64,000 nt of DNA from Microbacterium dextranolyticum. Lineage in GTDB: Bacteria > Actinomycetota > Actinomycetes > Actinomycetales > Microbacteriaceae. Position numbers and translations under genes: made by a program. Below are positions 42,439 to 52,036 of this stretch, piece after piece; position 1 is the first letter of the stretch, and each line of letters starts with the position of its first letter. The DNA is taken from positions 1,860,001 through 1,924,000 of the forward strand of contig NZ_JAFBBR010000001.1 of assembly GCF_016907295.1 (NCBI RefSeq), in the 5' to 3' direction. The notes under the pieces are model-generated. The model had not been told where the DNA came from and made no database searches. It saw only the letters and a program-made list of their open reading frames with translations.

Positions 42439-43233
42439 ATGAGCGACCGGATGCCGAAGAAGCTGTACGAACGCGAGCTGAAGCGGCTGCAGGCCGAGCT
42501 CGTCGATATGCAAGCCTGGGTCCAGTCGACCGGCGCGCGTCTCGTGGTGATCTTCGAGGGACGCGACGCCGCAGGCAAGGGCTCGACCATCAGCCGGGTC
42601 TCGCAGTACCTCAACCCGCGTGTCGCGCGCGTGGTCGCGCTGCCGACCCCGACCGAGCGCGAGAAGACCGAGTGGTACTTCCAGCGCTACATCGCCCACT
42701 TGCCGGCGGCGGGCGAGATCGTCCTGATGGACCGGTCCTGGTACAACCGCGCCGGTGTCGAGCACGTCATGGGCTACTGCACGAACGCGGAGTACCACCG
42801 GTTCCTGCACCAGGTACCCATCTTCGAGCGGATGCTGGTCGAAGACGGCATCCTGCTGAAGAAGTACTGGTTCAGCGTGTCCGACGTGGAGCAGGAGGCC
42901 CGCTTCCGCTCGCGCAACGAGGACCCGATGCGGCGGTGGAAGCTCTCCCCGAACGACGTGCTGTCGATCACGAAGTGGGAGGACTACTCGCGCGCGAAGG
43001 ACACGATGTTCGTCCACACCGACATCCCCGACTCGCCGTGGTTCGAGGTCGACAACGAGGACAAGCGCCGCGGGCGGCTGAACATGATCCACCATCTGCT
43101 CTCGCAGATCCCTTACCAACCCGTCGAACGCGCACCGATCGAGATCCCGCCGCGCCCGGCATCCGGCGGCTACGAGCGCCCGCCGCGCGAACTGCAGAAC
43201 TACGTGCCGGACTACGCCGCGACGCTCGACTGA
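42439..43233 (+). CDS. ppk2: polyphosphate kinase 2 family protein
   Basis: A 264-residue PPK2 enzyme, using polyphosphate to phosphorylate nucleotides. Walker A is GRDAAGKGST (residues 41-50), Walker B-like DRSWYNRAGVEHVMGYC (D98), and the lid region holds RNEDPMRRWKLSPND. The length and single domain fit class I (nucleoside diphosphate as acceptor), though class cannot be proven by eye. It is convergent with the dimethylargininase gene across a hairpin-rich gap. Confidence 0.93.
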   Translation: MSDRMPKKLYERELKRLQAELVDMQAWVQSTGARLVVIFEGRDAAGKGSTISRVSQYLNPRVARVVALPTPTEREKTEWYFQRYIAHLPAAGEIVLMDRSWYNRAGVEHVMGYCTNAEYHRFLHQVPIFERMLVEDGILLKKYWFSVSDVEQEARFRSRNEDPMRRWKLSPNDVLSITKWEDYSRAKDTMFVHTDIPDSPWFEVDNEDKRRGRLNMIHHLLSQIPYQPVERAPIEIPPRPASGGYERPPRELQNYVPDYAATLD

Positions 43234-43285
43234 CCGGCGCCTCGCGTCGAAGACTCGGCGCTCACCCGCGCGCCATCGCGCGTCA

Positions 43286-43365
43286 CGGATTCGGTGGTCG
43301 ACGCCAGAATCGGATGCCGCGGCCTGCGCTGTCCGAATCCGCGGCTCATCTCCGATTCCGGCGCC
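43286..43365. repeat. alternative inverted repeats between ppk2 and DDAH gene
   Basis: CGGATTCGG (43286-43294) pairs with CCGAATCCG (43333-43341). A 15-bp stem with two mismatches can instead form between 43300-43314 and 43351-43365. The two are interleaved, so they exclude each other. Probably terminator structures for convergent genes. Confidence 0.5.
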
Positions 43366-43395
43366 AGGGGTCGGAGCCCGGCCCCGGGCGATCGG

Positions 43396-44157
43396 TCAGT
43401 CCCGCACGCGCACCGACAGACAGGTCACGCATCCCTCGAGCTTCTCGAACTCGCTGATCGGCGTGGTGACGACGGTCAGCCCGCGGGCGGCATGAGCCGC
43501 GGCGGTCTCGGGGGCATCCGACGAGAGCAGCACCTCGCCCGGGGCGAGCACCACGACGGCCGTGCCGTGCTCCTCCGGCACCGCAGCGAAGGCCGGAAAC
43601 AGCGACGGGTCGTCCACGAGCGGCTCGAAACCCACGACCGTGCCGTCCGGGAGGGCGGTCACTCCGCTCTTCAGATGCAGCACGCGTTCGACCGGAACGG
43701 CGATCACCTCGTGTCCCCGGGGCGCGAGCAGCGCCGTGAGCTGCGCGATGCCGTCTGCGTTCGTCCGCGACGACGCGCCCACGTAGACGGTCGAGCCGAT
43801 CTTCAGGACGTCGCCGCCGTCGAGGGTGCCGGGGTCCACGATCTCCGCGACCTCCAGTCCGGTCCCGGCGATGGCATCCCGCACCGACGACGCTTCGCCG
43901 CGGCGCGACAGCGCTCCCGCACGGCAGAGCACGGCGAGGTCGCCGAAGACGACGACCGCGTCCTCGACGAACACGCCGTCGGGCTGCTCGTCGGCGGGGG
44001 CGATCTCGATGATCTCCCAGCCGCGCGTGCGGAACACATCGACGTACGCCTCCCACTGGCGGAGGGCGAGCTCGGCATCGACGCTCGTGCGCCCCAGGTG
44101 CGTCAGCTCGCCGTCGGCGAGGCGGGGCGAGGGACGGCGGACCAGCAGACGCGACAT
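43396..44157 (-). CDS. dimethylargininase (DDAH), amidinotransferase superfamily
   Basis: A 253-residue guanidine-modifying enzyme. Active-site features are PDGVFVEDAVVVF (D60, E65), RVLHLKSGV (H161) and the C-terminal catalytic Cys in LEGCVTCLSV (C246, aligned with the catalytic Cys of mammalian DDAH; C243 is nearby). DDAH hydrolyses N-methylated arginines to citrulline; arginine deiminase-like activity on other guanidines is possible. The ATG at 44157 follows TAGGGT by six bases. It is the gene after gltA on the same strand, 38 bases away but with its own promoter. Confidence 0.88.
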   Translation of the reverse strand: MSRLLVRRPSPRLADGELTHLGRTSVDAELALRQWEAYVDVFRTRGWEIIEIAPADEQPDGVFVEDAVVVFGDLAVLCRAGALSRRGEASSVRDAIAGTGLEVAEIVDPGTLDGGDVLKIGSTVYVGASSRTNADGIAQLTALLAPRGHEVIAVPVERVLHLKSGVTALPDGTVVGFEPLVDDPSLFPAFAAVPEEHGTAVVVLAPGEVLLSSDAPETAAAHAARGLTVVTTPISEFEKLEGCVTCLSVRVRD

Positions 44158-44163
44158 GGCTCG

Positions 44164-44169
44164 ACCCTA
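44164..44169 (-). promoter_or_regulatory. -10 hexamer TAGGGT, leaderless start of DDAH gene
   Basis: TAGGGT on the minus strand, six-base spacer, ATG 44157. Confidence 0.55.
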
Positions 44170-44195
44170 GTGGATCGCTCCGCGATCGCGCCGTC

Positions 44196-45488
44196 TCAGA
44201 CGCCCGGGTAGTTCCGCTCGGGCGCGCCGATGTACAGCTGCTGCGGGCGGCCGATCTTCGTCTGCGGGTCGTTCTGCATCTCGGTCCAGTGCGCGAGCCA
44301 CCCGGGCAGACGGCCGATCGCGAACAACGGGGTGAACATGCGCGTCGGGAAACCCATCGCCTTGTAGATCACGCCCGTGTAGAAGTCGACGTTCGGGTAG
44401 AGGCGACGCTCCTTGAAGTAGTCGTCGCTGAGCGCGATCTCCTCGAGCTCCTTCGCGAGATCCAGCAGCGGGTCGTGCACGCCCAGCTCGGCGAGGACCT
44501 CGTCGGCGGACTCCTTCACGAGCTTCGCACGCGGGTCGTAGTTCTTGTAGACGCGGTGTCCGAAGCCCATGAGCTTCACACCGTCTTCCTTGTTCTTGAC
44601 GCGCTCGACGAAGCGCTGCACGCTCTCACCCGAGTCGCGAATGCGCGCGAGCATATCGAGGACGGCCTCGTTGGCACCGCCGTGCAGCGGCCCGTACAGG
44701 GCGTTGATCCCGGCCGAGATCGACGAGAACTGGTTGGCTCCGGTCGAACCGACCAGGCGCACCGTCGAGGTCGAGGCGTTCTGCTCATGGTCCTCGTGCA
44801 GGATCAGCAGACGCTCCAGCGCGCGCGAGGTGACCGGGTTCACCTGGTAGAGCTCGGCGAGGTTGCCGAAGTTCAACTTCAAGAAGTTGTCCACGAAGCT
44901 CAGCGTGTTGTCCGGGTAGAGGAACGCCTGCCCGATCGACTTCTTGTGCGCGTACGCGGCGATCACCGGCAGCTTCGCGAGCAGACGGATCGTGTTCAGC
45001 TCGACGTGCTCCGGATTGTTGGGGTCGGACTGGCCCTCGTAGTACGTCGACAGCGCTGCGGTCGCCGCAGACAGGACCGACATCGGGTGCGCTGTGTGCG
45101 GCAGCGACGAAAAGAAGCGCTTCAGGTCTTCGTGCAGCAGGGTGTGGTGACGGATGTCGTCATCCCACTGCGCGAGCTGATCAGCCGTCGGCAGCTCGCC
45201 GCGCAGCAGCAGCCACGCGACCTCGAGGTAGGTGCTGTTCTTCGCGAGCTGCTCGATCGGATACCCGCGGTAGCGCAGGATGCCCTCATCGCCGTCGATG
45301 TAGGTGATCGCGGACTTGGTCGCCGCGGTGTTCACGAAGCCGTAGTCGAGCGACGTGTGCCCGGTCTGCTTCGTGAACGTCGAGAAGTCGACGCTGGGGA
45401 TGCCCTCGGTGCCGCTGAGAACAGGCAGTTGTGCGGTCTTGTCACCGATTGTGACAGTCGCGGTCTGGGGGGTGCCCGTGTCGCTCAC
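44196..45488 (-). CDS. gltA: citrate synthase
   Basis: A 430-residue hexameric-type citrate synthase condensing oxaloacetate and acetyl-CoA. The catalytic triad is visible: H269 in YGPLHGGANEAV, H311 in GFGHRVYKNYDPRA and D368 in PNVDFYTG. Signature LILHEDHEQNAST is also present. The GTG at 45488 has AAGGAGG seven bases upstream, and TAGGCT (minus strand, 45528-45523) is a probable -10, so this gene has a normal leader of about 30 bases. Confidence 0.97.
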   Translation of the reverse strand: MSDTGTPQTATVTIGDKTAQLPVLSGTEGIPSVDFSTFTKQTGHTSLDYGFVNTAATKSAITYIDGDEGILRYRGYPIEQLAKNSTYLEVAWLLLRGELPTADQLAQWDDDIRHHTLLHEDLKRFFSSLPHTAHPMSVLSAATAALSTYYEGQSDPNNPEHVELNTIRLLAKLPVIAAYAHKKSIGQAFLYPDNTLSFVDNFLKLNFGNLAELYQVNPVTSRALERLLILHEDHEQNASTSTVRLVGSTGANQFSSISAGINALYGPLHGGANEAVLDMLARIRDSGESVQRFVERVKNKEDGVKLMGFGHRVYKNYDPRAKLVKESADEVLAELGVHDPLLDLAKELEEIALSDDYFKERRLYPNVDFYTGVIYKAMGFPTRMFTPLFAIGRLPGWLAHWTEMQNDPQTKIGRPQQLYIGAPERNYPGV

Positions 45489-45522
45489 GAAGCCTCCTTG
45501 CGGTCGTCGGGGGATCCTTTAC

Positions 45523-45528
45523 AGCCTA
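45523..45528 (-). promoter_or_regulatory. -10 hexamer TAGGCT of gltA
   Basis: TAGGCT on the minus strand, 34 bases before GTG 45488, with AAGGAGG between. This is a leadered promoter, unlike many neighbours. Confidence 0.5.
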
Positions 45529-45600
45529 GTGCGCCGCGCGGCATACTCCGATCCACGCCAAAGGATCAGGCGATCCGTCGGAGGAATCGTACGAGACGCC

Positions 45601-46701
45601 TCAGCGCATCCGCGCGGCCGCCTCGCCGATGCGCTCGTCCGTCGCAGTCAGCGAGAACCGTACGTGCTGGGGGAAGTGGTCGCCGTAGAAATGCCCCGGA
45701 CCAGCGAGGATGCCGAGATCGGCGAGGCGCCCCATGGTCGTCCAGGCATCCTCCCCCTCGGTCGCCCACAGGTAGAGCCCGCCCTCGGAGTGATCGATGC
45801 GGAACCCCGCGGATTCGAGTGCCGGTCGCAGCACATCGCGACGGGCACGATAGCGCTCGCGCTGAGCCGCGACGTGTGCGTCGTCGGCGAGAGCGGCGGT
45901 CATCGCCGCCTGCACAGGCGCCGGCAGCATGAGCCCGAGATGCTTGCGCACGGTCAGCAGACGGGCGATCAGCTCCGGGTCGCCGGCGAGGAAGGCCGCT
46001 CGGTACCCCGCGAGGTTCGACTGCTTGCTGAGCGAGTACACCGAGAGGATGCCGCGGAGCTCGCCCTCCGTGACGCGCGGGTCGAGCACGCTCGGCACAG
46101 GCTCCGCAGCCCAGGGTCCGTCCCAGCCGAGCTCCGCGTAGCACTCGTCCGAGGCGATGACGGCCCCGAGCTCACGAGCCCGCGCGACCGCGGCGCGCAA
46201 CTCGGCGACGCCGAGGACGCGGCCGTCGGGATTGCCCGGCGAGTTGATCCACACCAGACGGGTACCGTCGGGCCACTCCGCGGGGTCGTCGGCGGCGACG
46301 GGAGTCGCGCCGACGAGCTTCGCGCCCACGGCGTAGGTCGGATAGGCCGCGCGCGGATGGACGACGACGTCGCCCGCGCCGACGTCGAGCAACAGCGGCA
46401 GCAGTGCGACGAGTTCTTTGGAGCCGACCGTGGGGAGCACCGCGTCGACGCTCAACCCGTCGACGCCGCGGCGACGGCGATACCACTCGACGATCGCTTC
46501 GCGCAGCGCGGGGGTGCCCACGGTCTGCGGGTACGCGTGCGCGTCGGTCGCGGCGCGCAGCGCGTCGGCGACGACGGCGGGCGTGGGGTCGACCGGCGAG
46601 CCGATTGACAGGTCGATGAGCCCGCCGGGATGCTGTTTCGCTCGCGCGGCGTACGGCGCGACGGCATCCCAGGGGTAGTCGTCGAGGTCGCGAACGGCCA
46701 T
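45601..46701 (-). CDS. dapC: succinyldiaminopimelate transaminase
   Basis: A 366-residue class I/II aminotransferase of the actinobacterial DapC type. The N-terminus [21 protein letters not shown] is characteristic. PLP features are LVWINSPGNPDGRV, IASDECYAELGWDG and the lysine in VYSLSKQSNLAGYR. The ATG at 46701 overlaps the ferredoxin stop as TGATG, the conserved fdxA-dapC pair of actinobacteria. It forms the amino group step between DapD and DapE. Confidence 0.93.
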   Translation of the reverse strand: MAVRDLDDYPWDAVAPYAARAKQHPGGLIDLSIGSPVDPTPAVVADALRAATDAHAYPQTVGTPALREAIVEWYRRRRGVDGLSVDAVLPTVGSKELVALLPLLLDVGAGDVVVHPRAAYPTYAVGAKLVGATPVAADDPAEWPDGTRLVWINSPGNPDGRVLGVAELRAAVARARELGAVIASDECYAELGWDGPWAAEPVPSVLDPRVTEGELRGILSVYSLSKQSNLAGYRAAFLAGDPELIARLLTVRKHLGLMLPAPVQAAMTAALADDAHVAAQRERYRARRDVLRPALESAGFRIDHSEGGLYLWATEGEDAWTTMGRLADLGILAGPGHFYGDHFPQHVRFSLTATDERIGEAAARMR

Positions 46702-47021
46702 CAGTGCGACTGGGGCGGGAGGGCGGAGATGACCGGGTGGTCCTTCGCGATGACGCCGACTTTGGCGGCACCGCCCGGAGAGCCGATGTCCTCGAAGAAC
46801 TCGACGTTGGCGGTGTAGTAGTCCTGCCACTCATCGGGCAGGTCGTCCTCGTAGTAGATCGCCTCGACCGGGCACACCGGCTCGCAGGCGCCGCAGTCGA
46901 CGCACTCGTCGGGATGGATGTACAGCGAACGCTCGCCCTCGTAGATGCAGTCGACGGGACACTCGTCGATGCACGCACGGTCCTTCACGTCGACACAGGG
47001 CAAGGCGATCACATACGTCAC
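46701..47021 (-). CDS. fdxA: 7Fe ferredoxin FdxA
   Basis: A 106-residue bacterial-type ferredoxin. The N-terminal half has the cysteine pattern for a [3Fe-4S] plus a [4Fe-4S] cluster: [20 protein letters not shown] and [16 protein letters not shown]. The C-terminal ~45 residues form the usual tail. The GTG at 47021 follows TAGACT by six bases, so the message is probably leaderless. It is coupled to dapC. Confidence 0.95.
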   Translation of the reverse strand: MTYVIALPCVDVKDRACIDECPVDCIYEGERSLYIHPDECVDCGACEPVCPVEAIYYEDDLPDEWQDYYTANVEFFEDIGSPGGAAKVGVIAKDHPVISALPPQSH

Positions 47022-47027
47022 CCCACG

Positions 47028-47033
47028 AGTCTA
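47028..47033 (-). promoter_or_regulatory. -10 hexamer TAGACT of fdxA, overlapping the upstream stop codon
   Basis: On the minus strand TAGACT ends six bases before GTG 47021. Its first three bases are the TAG stop (47033-47031) of the DUF6113 gene. Confidence 0.55.
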
Positions 47034-47441
47034 GTTGGTCGTGTTCTCCTCGGCTCGCGCCGACGCGGGTGCCGTCCGCGAAAAGGACGGCCATCCCACG
47101 ATCAACGCGGTGAGCAGAGGCACCGCGATCGTCCAGATGATCCCGGTCGAGATCTCACCGTCGGCGGGAGCGGGAACGACGATCGACCCCCCGGGACCGC
47201 GCCCCGAGAAGACGAGCGTCGCCACCATGGCGCCGACACCGGTCAGCAGCGCGGTCCAGCGGTCGCCGGTCAGCAGCCGAACCGCGAGGACGAGCGCCCC
47301 GACGCCGACGACGGCGATGACGAGACCGAGGGGAAGAACGCCCCACACCGCGGCCTGGCCGATCGTCCCGGCGACGCCGAAGACGATTCCGATGATCAGG
47401 GCGACGATCCACGTCGCGATCCGCATTCCGTTGATCCGCAC
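47031..47441 (-). CDS. small membrane protein, DUF6113-like
   Basis: A 136-residue protein with about four hydrophobic segments (MRIATWIVALIIGIVFGVAG, LPLGLVIAVVGVGALVLAV, LLTGVGAMVATLVF and IIWTIAVPLLTALIVGW) and a hydrophilic tail. Actinobacteria often encode such a protein just upstream of fdxA; function unknown. The GTG at 47441 follows TAGACT (47454-47449) by seven bases. Its TAG stop is part of the fdxA -10 element. Confidence 0.72.
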   Translation of the reverse strand: MRINGMRIATWIVALIIGIVFGVAGTIGQAAVWGVLPLGLVIAVVGVGALVLAVRLLTGDRWTALLTGVGAMVATLVFSGRGPGGSIVVPAPADGEISTGIIWTIAVPLLTALIVGWPSFSRTAPASARAEENTTN

Positions 47442-47448
47442 GCCGTGG

Positions 47449-47454
47449 AGTCTA
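47449..47454 (-). promoter_or_regulatory. -10 hexamer TAGACT, leaderless start of DUF6113-like gene
   Basis: TAGACT on the minus strand, seven-base spacer, GTG 47441. Confidence 0.5.
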
Positions 47455-47532
47455 CGGGGCGCGCATGAGCCTCCGCCGTGAGAGCACACCTGCCCGCCAC
47501 CGCCTCCGCGTCGCCGATCCCCGGCACAAACG

Positions 47533-47593
47533 ACCGAGCCGCTGCGATCCGCCCCCGCGATGTGGCGGTGGGGTCGGAGGGCAGCGGCTCGGT
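47533..47593 (-). terminator. long hairpin after typA
   Basis: ACCGAGCCGCTGC (47533-47545) is the complement of GCAGCGGCTCGGT (47581-47593), a perfect 13-bp stem. A GC-rich partial stem lies inside. It begins about 18 bases after the typA stop. Confidence 0.75.
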
Positions 47594-47610
47594 GAGAGAG
47601 GTGATGCGGG

Positions 47611-49524
<1,914 letters not shown>

Positions 49525-49544
49525 GGAAAAGACCTAACGAGAAA

Positions 49545-49572
49545 GGGAGACGCTCCGAGCAGAGCGCCTCCC
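49545..49572 (-). terminator. intrinsic terminator after oppDF
   Basis: GGGAGACGCTC (49545-49555) and GAGCGCCTCCC (49562-49572) form an 11-bp stem with one mismatch. On the minus strand it is followed by TTTCTCG, and typA starts about 20 bases later. Confidence 0.8.
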
Positions 49573-49622
49573 ATTCTACAAGCCGGATGCCGCAGGGTCC
49601 CCCGCGGCGCCCCGAGGGCTCA

Positions 49623-51353
49623 TCAGGCGCGCGGATCGACCTCGTCCGCGTCGATGCCGGCCGCCAGATCGGCCAGGCGCTTGTCGCGGCGGCCGCGCTG
49701 GATCTCGGGGTCCGGAACGGGCACAGCGGCGAGCAGGCGCTTCGTGTACGCCTGCTGCGGGCGACGCATGATCTGGTCACGGCTGCCCACCTCGACCAGC
49801 GCGCCGTGGCGCATGACCGCGATGCGGTCGGCCAGCTCGTCGATGACGGCGAGGTCGTGGCTGATGAACAGACACGCGAATCCGCGCTCGCGCTGCAGCT
49901 CCTTCAGAAGCTCCAGGACCGTGGCCTGCACCGACACATCCAGGGCGCTGGTCGGCTCATCGGCCACCAGCACCTTGGGGTTGAGTGCCAGCGCGCGGGC
50001 GATGCCGACGCGCTGCTTCTGTCCGCCGGAGAGCTCGTGCGGGTAGCGCGACGCGTACTCTCGGGGCAGCCGCACCGAATCCAGCAGCGCACGGACCCTC
50101 TTGTCGAGCGCGGCGCCCTTGATCTTCGCCGAGAGCAGGATCGGCTCACCGATGGAGTCGCCGATCGTCAAGCGCGGGTTCAGCGAGCTCGACGGATCCT
50201 GGAACACGATCCCGACCTCGTGGTGAAGCGTGTGGAGCTGGTCGCGCTTGGCGTTGGAGATATCCATGCCCGCGACCTCGAGCCGACCCGAGTGGATCGG
50301 CAGCAGGCCGATCGTGGCACGCCCGATCGTCGTCTTTCCCGAGCCGGACTCGCCCACGAGCCCCAGTACCTCGCCCTGGTAGACCTGAAGGTCGATGTGG
50401 TCCGCCGCGCGGAATGCGGGCACGCGTCCGCGCTTCGGGTACTCGATCGCGACATCCTCGAAGGAGACGATCACCGGCGTGGTCGGGGTCGCGGCATCCG
50501 GCGCCTGCAGATCCTCCGTCGTGATGCGCGGCACGGCGCCCAGCAGCGCTCGTGTGTACGGGTGCTGCGGTGCGGCGAACACGCCCGCGACCGTGCCGGT
50601 CTCCACGATGTCGCCCTGGCGCATGACCACGATGCGGTCGGCCATATCGGCGACGACGCCCATGTCGTGCGTGATCAGCAGGATCGCCGATCCGAGCCGG
50701 TCCTGGAGCCTGCGCATCAGTTCGAGGATCTCGGCCTGCACCGTCACGTCCAGTGCCGTCGTCGGCTCATCGGCCACCAGCAGCAGGGGGTCGCAGGAGA
50801 GCGACTGAGCGATCATCGCGCGCTGCCGCTGCCCGCCGGACAGCTGGTGGGGGTACGAGTCGAACGCCTTGACGGGGTCGGGAAGCTCCACCAGCGTCAG
50901 CAGCTCGATCGCACGCGCTTTCGCCTCGGCCGGCGAGGTGCCGAAGTGCTGTCGCAGGGTCTCGACGATCTGAAAGCCCACGGTCAACACGGGGTTCAGC
51001 GCCGTCATGGGCTCTTGGAAGATCATCGAGATCTGGTTGCCGCGGATCTCCTGCATGTCGCGGGGCTTCATGCCGATGAGCTCGCGCCCGGCCAGCTTGG
51101 CGCTGCCGCTCACGCGGGAGTTCTGGGGAAGAAGTCCCAGCAGCGACATCGACGACACGCTCTTGCCGGAGCCGGATTCACCGACGATGGCCAACACCTC
51201 GCCGGCGGCGATCGAGTACGACACCTTCCGCGCGGCGGGAACCCAGAATCCGTCGACACCGAAGTCGACGTTCAGGTCGGTGACTTCCAGCACCGGGCCA
51301 CGATCGGGCAGGCCCGCCTGGGCGGTGGACGACATGCCGCGGGACGTTCTCAT
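49623..51353 (-). CDS. peptide ABC transporter ATP-binding protein, fused OppD-OppF type
   Basis: A 576-residue protein with two ABC ATPase domains. Domain 1 (about 20-290): Walker A GESGSGKS, signature LSGGQRQR, Walker B LLVADEPTTALD. Domain 2 (about 305-560): GESGSGKTT, LSGGQKQR, VLVADEPTSALD. Both end in the PYTRALLGAVP/AYTKRLLAAVP motif of oligopeptide transporters. It would energise the OppB/OppC permeases encoded nearby. The ATG at 51353 has AGAAGGAAA upstream; a Met seven codons later is an alternative. It is separated from oppC by a gene on the opposite strand, so it needs its own promoter. Confidence 0.93.
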   Translation of the reverse strand: MRTSRGMSSTAQAGLPDRGPVLEVTDLNVDFGVDGFWVPAARKVSYSIAAGEVLAIVGESGSGKSVSSMSLLGLLPQNSRVSGSAKLAGRELIGMKPRDMQEIRGNQISMIFQEPMTALNPVLTVGFQIVETLRQHFGTSPAEAKARAIELLTLVELPDPVKAFDSYPHQLSGGQRQRAMIAQSLSCDPLLLVADEPTTALDVTVQAEILELMRRLQDRLGSAILLITHDMGVVADMADRIVVMRQGDIVETGTVAGVFAAPQHPYTRALLGAVPRITTEDLQAPDAATPTTPVIVSFEDVAIEYPKRGRVPAFRAADHIDLQVYQGEVLGLVGESGSGKTTIGRATIGLLPIHSGRLEVAGMDISNAKRDQLHTLHHEVGIVFQDPSSSLNPRLTIGDSIGEPILLSAKIKGAALDKRVRALLDSVRLPREYASRYPHELSGGQKQRVGIARALALNPKVLVADEPTSALDVSVQATVLELLKELQRERGFACLFISHDLAVIDELADRIAVMRHGALVEVGSRDQIMRRPQQAYTKRLLAAVPVPDPEIQRGRRDKRLADLAAGIDADEVDPRA

Positions 51354-51415
51354 CGGCGGTTTCCTTCTGTTGGTCGTGCGGACGGACGCTCGGTCCGGAA
51401 TGCGACGATGGAGTA

Positions 51416-52024
51416 ATGACGGAAGATGTGCGCGGGTACCGGTCGATGACCAACACCGTGATCGCGATCGGACTGTGGATCGGGGTGGCGGCGGGCGCGA
51501 CGCTGGTGGCGATCCTGGGCGCGACGACGTCCACGGACCACTTGTGGGCACTGATCCCGCTGGCTCTGGCCGCCGTCCTCGTCCGCGAACTGTTCTGGCG
51601 ACCCCGCATCCAGTGGGACGACGAGGCGATCACTCTCGTGAACCCCTTCGCCACGACGATCGTCCCGTGGACCATGGTCGTCGATATAGACACCCGGTTC
51701 GCACTGACGATCGTGACTCCGGCCCGTCGCTACCGATCCTCGGCCGCGCCCGCCGCCGGTGCGGTCACCATGCCGCACGGGGGCCGCGACAGCCTCGGAC
51801 CCGACCAGCGAGACGGCGTGATCCGGAAGTCCGCCGCCCTCGGCACCGATTCGGGCGACGCCGCATACATCGTCCGGGCCGTCTGGAACGACCTGGTCGA
51901 GAAGGAACGCATCCCTCTCGGACGTGCCGCCAGCGACCGAGCCCGCACCCGCGTTCATGCCGGCATCATCGCGCTCACCGTCCTGCTGGCCGCCGCGACC
52001 GTTCCGGCGCTGCTGAACTTCTGA
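51416..52024 (+). CDS. PH-domain-like membrane protein
   Basis: A 202-residue protein with two N-terminal membrane segments (about 14-33 and 42-60), a bacterial PH-like region (RPRIQWDDEAITLVNPFATTIVPWTMVVDIDTRFALTI in part), and a final membrane segment (about 181-198). Function unknown; similar small PH proteins occur next to transport genes. The ATG at 51416 is preceded by GACGAT and six bases, a near match to the leaderless pattern. It interrupts the opp locus on the opposite strand. Confidence 0.72.
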   Translation: MTEDVRGYRSMTNTVIAIGLWIGVAAGATLVAILGATTSTDHLWALIPLALAAVLVRELFWRPRIQWDDEAITLVNPFATTIVPWTMVVDIDTRFALTIVTPARRYRSSAAPAAGAVTMPHGGRDSLGPDQRDGVIRKSAALGTDSGDAAYIVRAVWNDLVEKERIPLGRAASDRARTRVHAGIIALTVLLAAATVPALLNF

Positions 52025-52036
52025 CAGCATCCGGAA

